NCBI RefSeq assembly: GCF_964340395.1
Contig: NC_135553.1
Location: 25,390,449-25,454,448 of the forward strand
Direction: 5' to 3'
Origin: Glandiceps talaboti
Lineage: Eukaryota; Hemichordata; Enteropneusta; Spengelidae
DNA: 64,000 bases
The notes below the pieces were generated by a model. That model searched no databases, was not told where the DNA came from, and saw only the letters and a list, made by a program, of their open reading frames with translations. Of this stretch, positions 47,601 through 58,988 are shown in pieces. The translations under genes were made by a program, and so were the position numbers. Numbering within the stretch: the first letter of the stretch is position 1; every line of letters starts with the position of its first letter.

Positions 47601-50600
47601 AGAGAAATTTAGCCTACTAAAATTGCCCTGTACAAATGCCATTAATGATGTTAACAACATGGACATGTACCACTAAACTAGAGTGACTGTTGGATGAAAC
47701 TAAAGATACAAACACGAAAACTGTTTGTGTTCACTGTAAGATAAAAATTACATTTCATGTGTGTGTGTTATCAGTGCCTGTATTTTGTTTGAAATGTGTC
47801 ATTTGTAACAAAAATCGTAGTGTTAGGTGAAAATAAACATTGTGCAGCCTAAAAAAACCTCAACAGTCTTTCCGTTTGGTAGTGTCAATGCTGTTACACT
47901 ATTGAATACATAATTTGAAGTAGTCTGTTCTGTATTAAAAATGTTTTGAACATGTAATGCAGAAGAGAATACCTTGCTAAGTCAAAATGATGAGTGCAAG
48001 TGACACATCTGTTGGAAATGATAGTTTCAATAGCTTTTGAGACAAAAATCAATTTCACACTATTAGTATTAAAATAAAGAGAGTGAGTGCAATTTGACCC
48101 TTAAATGTTAGCCATGCGTTTATTTTTTGGTTTATTAAAATTTGTATATATTGATAATAATCTGAAAATTGCAGCATTACACAAGGGTACAACTATAATT
48201 TTACATTTGTGGGATCAGAAACAAAGTATTTAATCTTACATCCAGTGACAGGCAAGCAGTTACAAAGTATTTAATCTTACATCCAGTGACAGGCAAGCAG
48301 TTACAAAGTATTTAATCTTACATCCAGTGACAGGCAAGCATTTATAAGTGGAACTTGTCACAAACAAGAAAAGTAAATAAGTTTACTGCAGCTTTTAACA
48401 TTTGGCACAGCATGTTTGAACTACAGAGACTTGTGTTACATTTCCTGGTTTGATAAGAAGAGTTTTATGGCCTCTTAGTCTTACATAATAACTCACATTC
48501 ACAAACAAATTTCAAGTACCACTAACATTAAAGAGGCCATATAACTGTTCAAATCAAAAGTCTCTATAGTCCAACCTGTTGTGCCAAATGTTTTTAATCC
48601 AATTTATTTACTTTCCCTGTTTAAAAAGTTTTGCTTTCAAATGCTTAGCTGTCACTGGTTGTATATTGTATGTAAAGACTTTAACTGTCAAATTTTGAAA
48701 AAGGTAGTTGACATGGGCTTCATTACAGTGTAACCATTAAGGCCCACATGGGTGTGGTGCCAATTAAAAGGCCTTATTAGTCCCCGCGGACGAAGTCCGG
48801 AACGGGGACTTATGGATTGGGTTCCGTCTGTCCGTGCGTCCATCCGTCCGTCCGTCCGTCCGTCCGTCCGCAGCCGTTTCTTGGAGTTGCCTGGACCGAT
48901 TTTTTTCAAACTTGGCACAGGGGCAACATGCTATGGCATACATATGCACGTCAATTTGTTTTATGATACGATCCAATATGGCCGCCTAGCAACCATTTTC
49001 TTTGCAAATTTTCCCTGTCTAAAGCCATAACTCAGACATGCTTTAACAGATCTCATTCAAAGTTGGTATTAGGACAGCGTTCTATGACATACATGTGCAT
49101 ATCCATTTTCGTCGTGATACGATCCAATATGGCTGCCTGGTAGCCATTTTGTTTGTGAATTTCCATGTCCAAAGCCATAACTCAGACTCCATTTTCATCG
49201 TGATATGATCCCCCATACCCAACCAATCCTTTATTGTTGGAGGCATATTCCATGTCCAACAAGCACACACAACATATCTAAGTCTGTTTGTTTTAGGTTC
49301 ACAAATGTTGTTGCGTGATCAGAGTAGTGATAATTCCTTAAAACCCAATTATAGCGGGGACTATGTCATTCTCAATGACTTGTTACATATGTACCACACA
49401 GTGTGTACGTTGATGTACAGTCAGAAATAAAATTGGTATTTTTACTGTTGGCTATGAACATGAGATAAATTGAGATAAAATAGATCCTAAAACAAAACCA
49501 ATCCCTGATGAGAATAGGCAAATAGATGCATTTGTTTTTAAGCACATACTGTATGCTTCTTTCAGGTTGTTACCCACTTTTTGAAAAAAATTTAGTTGGT
49601 TCATAAAGTATTTCACTATTTTTCTTGGCCATCGCAAGTTCTGAAGTATGAAATAATTATGCAAATTAGTCGCCCACATAACTATGCAAATTAGTTAGGT
49701 ACTTTCACTGCAAACAAGTAAACAGCACTTCAACTACTTTCCACATGTAAACATAATCGATATTGATGTTTAGTAATGTATCAAAGGTATCTGGTATTTT
49801 AAATGTTTCCACTGAATAATTATACACTTCTGTGAAACATTTTAAAAGTAAATTCATTTCTGTAGGTCATTTTAAACTGATATCCGACCAGGAAAGCAAG
49901 ATTCGCCAACTGTCGTTTGCAGCTTACACAAATTTGTGTCTGCCTCCAAACCGGACATGAACGCCACCGCTATTGATATTGATCAGAAAATAGAGGATAC
50001 AATAATGAAACTATTAGTGCTAGACATCTATGAAGTTAACCTTCCAGTAGGTTTTCAGAGGTTTTGTCTAGTTCCATGTCAAATTCTGTTAATATATTAA
50101 CAAGCTAAGTACTTAACAGTTCAAAACATTTTTGTGTGTCTGATTTCAGGGTAAATTTTGGCTTACCATGGGTCATCACAGAAACGGCAAGAAATGGTTG
50201 TATCCCGAAGAAGCACTATTTCTGATTGATATGGTAAGAGACACGGGTTAACTTTAGACAATATTTACACTACATGTACATAGTACACAGTCAATTTATT
50301 TGTAATGTGAAAGCAAACCATCTTTATAAAACCATTTTACTGAAAGTATAGTAATTATTAGTGCAAGACATAAACATAGACAAATCTTGCTATAATGATA
50401 GCTTGTTCCCAGTCCTTTTGAATTGAAATTAATTTGTGAGTTGACCGTCTTATTTTCAGGGAAATCAACAATCTTCTATTTCACATTCATCTACTCTATG
50501 GTATTGAAAAATGTTAGTATATCTATTTAAGCAAATTTGTACAATGACCACTGATGTTTTTGTTTGTTTGTTTGTTTTTACCTTGGTGGGGAGGTGGCTA

Positions 50601-53600
50601 TCATTTCTCTGATATGCAATATCCAATTGCATTCAAACCCAGCACACGTATCACATCATTAGTACATATTCATGTCGCTTTGCTTCAGGACATATACAAA
50701 TTTTACCATTTGAAATATTCTTGATTTTGACTGAGAATTACAATGTAGTTTATGTTTTCTTGAACAACATAACGTAGTTACAGCAAACTTTTATTTCCAA
50801 TGCTCATACTACAGTCCGAGGTCATATTTTTAATGTTGGCTGCTTATAGTGTACAATAAAAATACACTGGTAGTACTAGGTACACAATGTACAGTCATGT
50901 ACTTTGAACTGTCATTCTTTCTTTTTACAGGGTGCATTGGAGCTGTATTACAGTTCAGTTGCTTTATCTGTGCAAGAAGCTTATTCAATGGTTATACCTA
51001 AGGATATTCCATTGGACTATTACCAGGTGTGTTATACAATATGATAATGTACTATAAATGTCGTTATTGAAAGACAATTTTTAATGTTTGAATTGTAATA
51101 CCTAACGATATTTGAAACATTTTAGAAATTAAAAATAAATACAGAAGTATTGATATTAACTACACAGTAGTGTATCAGCCAAAGGAAAGCATCTGCATGA
51201 TCTGGTTACAAAATTTACTCCATATGATCATAGCAACAATCAACTATGCCTTGCACGTATGGTACCAGATGTAAATCAACCCACCTGTACTGAAAGATGT
51301 CCCATTCATTAAACCTTCTAAAAGTAGTTGAATGCATGCATAGTTCTCAGTTGTGCTTTAATGCATTGATACACTGTCATCTCCCACAGGTATACAGTCA
51401 TCTGCTAAGGTTGGGATACATAGTGAAAAGACATCAGGGGTAAGTTATGATGGTGGTTGTCATGCAAACTACAGAATCATGGATTAAAATGCATTGATCC
51501 ACTTGTAACTCAGTACAAAACTTTCTCTCCACTAGCAATAGTAACATACTGTTCAGAAGTTGAGATAGGCTTCATTTTGTGTTGATATCTGCTCAAAAGT
51601 CCAAAACGTCATTCACTGATTTTTGAATACAAAGTTTCCATTATGGCACATATCTTTGGAAGTATGATGTTTTGTGATTTCGTTCCTGTGTCTCTGTGTT
51701 TGTAGAGGATATTGTTCAATTTGAAATTATACTAAATTCCACTTCAATCTCAGTCATCCAGGATGCTGCCAAAATTACAGGTCAACATAAAAGTTACACT
51801 TCAACAATAAAATCATTAGGTTTCTATTCAGGTTTAGTGATATAACTTTAAAACTATGGAAAAGTTGAACACAATATTTGCAGAAAAAATTTGTGTTGGT
51901 TGATATTACGTATTCTCATTGTGATCAGAATATGAAGTTTAAATAATTTGTTAATAGTGATCTTATCATTCAATAAATGTGCAGAAAACTCAATATTTGC
52001 AGAACAGATTTAGTCGTTTGACATTTTATAATAATTTTTTCATTCTGCTGTAAAGTTTGTAAAATTTGAGTTTTCCATTCATCTCCAATCCACTAACTTG
52101 ACACTTGTTCTAAATTAAATTGTAGGTGTTTATGATCGATAATTGTGTCATATGGTAGTGACAATCCAATTAGCAACACTTGGAGATTAAATCAAAACTC
52201 ACTTTTTTGTGTGTCTGCATTTTTTTGTTAGGTCCCAGTTCACAAAGCATGAAAGGGCCATACGCATTGAGCGATATCACCCAAAACGGCGATATTCTCC
52301 GTATTTCAATCTCAGCTCACAACCAGAGAGTTCTGAAAGTTATGAGCCAGGAAGTACAAGTAGTGACTATGAGGGGCGACATTTCAGGAACCACACAGAT
52401 TTATCTATGTCAACTGGAAGTAGTGAAGATTCTCCCAAATCTACACCTGGTGGCTCTGAATCTGATAACGAAGACCTAGCCCTATCATCGGCCTCATCCT
52501 CCTACTTTTCAGATGGTCCTTTCATACCAATCTTACCACCTGAACCTGAAGTCAAGGCATTCTCTGTTGATCTGTTGGCATTCAAAAGAAAAATTGAAAG
52601 AAAGCAAAGTGGTGAGAAAAGTGATCAAAAAAGCAGAAAGAGATTGAAACTATTGAGTGATAAATCAAGGTCAAATGTGAAAGGTGATCATACCAAAGAC
52701 ATAGGTGTTCCATCAAAGGACAAGGACATTGAGAAGGAAAAGCCTAAAGTTAGGAAAAGGTCTAAAAGTTGGGAACAGACAGGATCAAAAAGGGACCCAG
52801 ATTCATCAGACAGCTCTGATAATGATAAATCAGTGCTGTCAAATACAAAAGTACCTGAGATTCATGCTAATGAGTCATCTTCAGTCGATATCAATGATGT
52901 ATTTGATGTGTTTAGAGATCTAGTCAATGCACAGACTTTATGCAAACCACAATTAGCCATCAACAATGAACAACATTCCTCATCTGCCATGAAATATTCA
53001 AAGTGGAATTACAGTCAGATGATGCTACCCAACCTGGCTGAAAACTTGCCCATGAATGAATTACCCACAATCAAACAGGGTGTACTACCAAGCAGTATTG
53101 AAATGGCCACACGAGAGAAGCTGGAGATGGACACCAGTAATGTTCTCAAACTACAACAACTGATGAGAATGTCAAATGAAGTCATGAAGAGTTCAGAGAC
53201 AATGGTGCGAATGTCACAGAATGTATGTGATAGTATGAAAGCCATGGGTTCCATGGATCATATGGAAAGCGACAACAGAGCTGCTAAAAGACAAGGAGTA
53301 TCAACACCACAACCAAGGAACTGGTCAGAGTATAAGAAACTACAGAAAGAATGCAAGGAATTACGAACTTCTGCCAGACCTGCTAGAACGTTTTATGGTG
53401 ATAAAATTCAGCCTTTAGTACATCCCCGTGATGCCCATAGCACAGGTAAGGTCAGCCTTTAGTACATCCCTGTGATGCCCATAGCACAGGTAAGGTCAGC
53501 CTTTAGTACATCCCTGTGATGCCCATAGCACAGGTAAAGTCAGCCTTTAGTACATCCCTGTGTTGCCCATAGCACAGGTAAAGTCAGCCTTTAGTACATC

Positions 53601-55876
53601 CCTGTGATGCCCATAGCACAGGTAAAGTCAGCCTTTAGTACATCCCTATGATGCCCATAGCACAGGTAAAGTCAGCCTTTAGTACATCCCTGTGATGCCC
53701 ATAGCACAGGTAAAGTCAGCCTTTAGTACATCCCTGTGATGCCCATAGCACAGGTAAAGTACATTGACATTCATCATAAATACAAACTAGTCTACATATT
53801 ATTATACATGTATTATGTCAAAATATACTGTCATTGTTTAGATACGATTCCCAAATATTTTTCTTTGTTCAGCCAAAGAAAATATGAGTGACCTTAGGGG
53901 GCTTTGTCACTATGAGTCGCTGGACAAGTATTTTCCAGCTGAATGAAGAAAATTATTGGAGAATAACATAATTATACCAGTGGCAGTATAAATGTCAAAG
54001 AAAAATCAGGGAAAGTAATGGCCATTTTGATTGAATGTTTTGACTCATATTTCAAACACAGCAGAACCAGTGATGTAAACACATGTTGTTGTGACGTAGA
54101 ACAACCAGGGTATAAATTCCATATTTTTTGGTATTTGGTTTGTGCATGGTATGAATGCTAATATCCCAGTTGTAATGATCACAAGTAACAGTCTTAAAAT
54201 ACAAATTACAGTTAGAACGTGAATTTCAAAATTTGTGTCATGCTGTAATGAACAACTTTGTAGTAACTGCTTGCGACATTGTGAAATTTTGTACTGAGAT
54301 ATAAATTTGTCTATTTCACCTTGATTAATTATAAGTGCATGTTTGATCAAAACAATTTGAATTTTATTCTTTGGTGTGAGATTTGTAATGGCACATGAAG
54401 GTATTTATGAGTAGTACAACCCATGCACTGGTATCATTGTTGTGTGAGTGATCAACATAAGGGAAATTGCTAATGGTAAAGAACTGAAGAGCATTATTGA
54501 AGCACAGACGATACCTGCTAAGCATATGGCAGTCTTATTAGCATTGACGATGCTAGCACAGACGATACCTGCTAAGTATATGGCAGCCTTGGTAACATTG
54601 ACGATGCTAGCACAGACGATACCTGCTAAGCATATGGCAGTCTAAGTAACATTGACGATGCTAGCACAGCCGATACCTGCTAAGTATATGGCAGCCTTGG
54701 TAATATTGACGATGCTAGCACAGACGATACCTGCTAAGTATATGGCAGCCTTGGTAACATTGACGATGCTAGCACAGACGATACCTGCTAAGTATATGGC
54801 AGCCTTGGTAACATTGATGATGCTAGCACAGACAATACCTGCTAAGTATATGGCAGCCTTGGTAACATTGATGATGCTAGCACAGACGATACCTGCTAAG
54901 TATATGGCAGCCTTGGTAGCATTGACGATGCTAGCACAGACAATACCTGCTAAGTATATGGCAGCCTTGGTAACATTGATGATGCTAGCACAGACAATAC
55001 CTGCTAAGTATATGGCAGCCTTGGTAGCATTGACGATGCTAGCACAGCCGATACCTGCTAAGTATATGGCAGCCTTGGTAACATTGATGATGCTAGCACA
55101 GACGATACCTGCTAAGCATATGGCAGTCTTAGTAACATTGACGATGCTAGCACAGACGATACCTGCTAAGCATATGGCAGTCTAAGTAACATTGACGATG
55201 CTAGCACAGCCGACACCTGCTAAGTATATGGCAGCCTTGGTAACATTGACGATACTAGCACAGCCGATACCTGCTAAGCATATGGCAGTCTAAGTAACAT
55301 TGACGATGCTAGCACAGACGATACCTGCTAAGTATATGGCAGCCTTGGTAACATTGACGATGCTAGCACAGACGATACCTGCTAAGCATATGGCAGTCTA
55401 AGTAACATTGACAATGCTAGCACATAGGAACACCAAGTACAACATGCATATAACTGTCCATTGTTAGCGACTTGCCCCTCTAATAACTAATAACTTTCAA
55501 GGTAAAACTGTGACATCATTTGATTAGCTATGTTTTGTCCTTTTACAGGTGCAGTGCTTGAAAAGTTGAACATAATACAAAATGTCAATTTGTGTGCAAA
55601 CCGAAGGTAATTATTGAAACTTCAAATTATGTCAATTTCTTTGATTCTCCAATTTGATTGAAGTCTGATGTTTAGGTTGGCTTATCACATTCAGATATGG
55701 GTGCTGATCAAGACCCAAACCATAAATCTGTTATACAAAGGACAAATTGCTCATTAATATTCATGGAAGATTTACCAAAACCTAACCAGTTCTTGCCATT
55801 ACTCAATGGAACACTTATGCCAAATTTCGTTTGAATTGAGCCAGCCGTTTTGGAGAAAACGATGACACAGATGGAC

Positions 55877-55916
<40 letters not shown>

Positions 55917-58908
55917 TTCAGCCATAATATATATCTTCCTTACAGTAGAAAAAAATGGATATTCAGGAGTGCCACCCATGATTGGCTGTATCATATATTC
56001 TACAGGATAAGTTCAATGTTATTACATTTATATTGCTTCCTTTATTCACAGATCAAAGTGTGACAAGTCATTGCCAATCCATATTGCATTTGATGTGTAT
56101 TTACCAGACTATGGGTACAAGAAAACGGCTCCTGGGAAGCCCAACTTAAGTGTCTGCGTTATGAAGTAAGTATTGAATTTGAACTGATCTCACAACAATA
56201 GCAACAGTTGTTATTGAACTTAAACAGCTATATGTCAGTCCCTGGTCATCACATTAGGGTTAATTTATCAATGGAGCCTTAAGGGCAACGCCCAGAAGGG
56301 GCTATAACTTTGGGTTCTGTTTGTCCATCTGTTCGTTTGTTCGTCCATACATGCACTTGCATTTCTTGGACATGCAGTAACCTACTTCAACCAAACTTGG
56401 CACAAAGGTGACACATTATCTTAGACATATGCTCGTTACTTAATTTTGCAACCTTGACATATATGTCAAAATGGCTGCCATATTTTTGATCAACTCATTT
56501 TGCTCTATATCTCCAAAGATTTGATACATACACCATTCAAATGTTTAACTCACATTATCAATCATAAACTTTGTAATGAGGCCTTAACTATTGATCCCAA
56601 TCAACAATGTCAAGGTCAAATAGCCAAAATTTGTCTTTATACCCTAACTCAAGAAGTTGAATACACAGACTGAATTCAGGTGTCTACACCCACATTATCA
56701 GAGGTAAACTTCCTGTTTATACTTTGGCCTTGACACCATCTTCAAGGTAAAAGAGCAAATTGTTCAATAACTTACATAGTTTTGTAGCTAGAGAAACCAT
56801 TCAAGTGTCTGCACCTACATGTATTCTTATAGAGTTCAGCTTTCAGCAGGACGATAAAACTTTGACCTTGACTTTCCTCTTTCAGGTCAAATACTAAACC
56901 GCTCAAATATTTAGAAGTTTTATACCAAGAGACTATTTAAGTGTATATACCCACATTGTTATGAGTACACATACTAGTCAAACTTTGACCCTTGACCTGA
57001 CCTTTATCGTCTAGTCTGTAAGGTACGCCGTGACGGGGCGCCCTCAACCATCGGCCAACCCCTAACACGTCTGTATCGAACTGCACTCTTCCCAGCATTT
57101 CCAACCAGAACTGGTTGCGACCAATCACAGGCATGCACACGATTAGAGGCCGTTAAATGACACTTTTATGTTAATTTATTTTAATTTCATTGGCGACGTA
57201 ATCAAAAATTGCGTCACCGATATTAGCATACATTCCGCCCACAACCGTCTTGTATCTTATGATGTGTAAACAATGTAATGTATACTCGATTACGTTCTCA
57301 GTTTGACCTATTAAAGCATTTTAACAAAGTACGTCGAGTTACCAGCAAAATGTCTGTCGTGAATGCCACTACGAAGTCTTCCCATGAATTTGGAATAGTG
57401 TTGAAAGAGAAGCAGAGAGAATGTCTGGAGGTTTTTTGCACTGGAAGAGACGTGTTCGCGATACTACCGACTGGTTACGGGAAGTCGATCATATATTACC
57501 TAGCACCCAAAGTCATCGATTTAATCAAGGGTCAACCAGGTTCTATAATTCTTGTTATTTCGCCTCTTGTTTCACGTGGTCGAAACACAACTTGCAAACC
57601 CCAGCACGTTCATGATCTTTTTTTCGTAACGGGACACAAAATAAGTCACGTAAATAGGACGTGAAACGATCTTCTGTAGGAAACACAGATCACCTTTTTT
57701 TAGGGTGTAATTGTACACCACAGACGACGTAAGTTTGAATGTGGCGATTGTGGACTTTGTTGGCGTTTTGCCGTCATCCATGACTCTGTTACATTTATTT
57801 CAAAACTGAACATGAAAATTTGAAGTACAAGTACGTTATTTTAGGAGAGTTTCAAACTAGTTGTATTGGTCATTATCGGTCATTATTGGTAATGTATATT
57901 GGCCTACACATGTGTGTGTGTTTATTTACGTGGTGGTATTATCGGTGGTTATGCAAGTCCAATCCCAGAGCGGATGTTGCCGACCGAGTGATTGACATAT
58001 ATTACCATGGCAACATCCACTCTTATCGCCTGACGTACAAGCTATTCTACATATTTGATTTCTAATCTACATGACGACCTCTGCATGACCTTCTAATCAC
58101 TAGTTCAGGGTGGGGCCCAAATCTTTTGAAGTGTCCGACATACTAGTGCAGAGTAGTACAGTCGTGTGAGAGGAGGCCGGTGAGGGCGAAACGTCACGAC
58201 GTATCTTACAGTCTATTTATCGTCAAGATGAAATCTAAATTTGGACAATAACTCTGCCATTCCACAAAACAGTTTTGGGCTATGTCTTCTAGGAAGGATT
58301 AAATTTTAATCCTAATCCAATGTGGATTTTTAATCCTTTACTGTACGTGGCCATCATCATGACTTTGTTCTACTTGCAATGAAGCAGGATTGTAGGGAAG
58401 ACTATAGAGATACACAGTGCACAAAATGAACAACACTTAACAGAGACATAGAAATCTGAATACTCACATACATAGCAAATTTGTCCAAAATTGAAAGGTA
58501 GAGTTGATGCACAACAGATTTTGATACACACATCGCATGAATTTCCCAGATGGCAACTTACTGATGTGACCAGCTAATTAGTCCATAATATTTAGAGTTT
58601 GATTGACAGTTACCGAGACACATATCTATTTTGTAAATGGTGTGGCCGCATGCCAACCCAGCGGAAACTCATTTCCACATTTCTTATGTTATAATATTTA
58701 CACAAATTGCACAAGAAATTTGGGTACATATATTTACTGAAGGGGTGACTACTGTGTGTGTCATGGATGTAATAACAATAAAATGATGGAGAAGTATAGA
58801 AATATTCTATCATCATATAAAAAATAAATTAATAGATATAGGTGAGTTTTTTAGCACAACTGCACTGATAAGGTTCAGTAGTGCTATAGTCATCGCTAAG
58901 TGTCTGTC

Positions 58909-58988
<80 letters not shown>

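Noticed and set aside
48778-48815. Hammerhead-type ribozyme at the GCGGACGAAGTCCGG hairpin
   Set aside because: The CUGANGA and GAAA core elements are absent in the required arrangement; it is only a hairpin at an element end.
54652-55185. 177-codon frame as a repeat-protein gene
   Set aside because: Entirely a 54-bp minisatellite inside TSEN54 intron 7; no splice signals or non-repeat domain.
57820-58065. Second gene within the helicase-bearing element
   Set aside because: The frame (ending NPRADVADRVIDIYYHG...) has no recognisable motif; kept only as part of the element.
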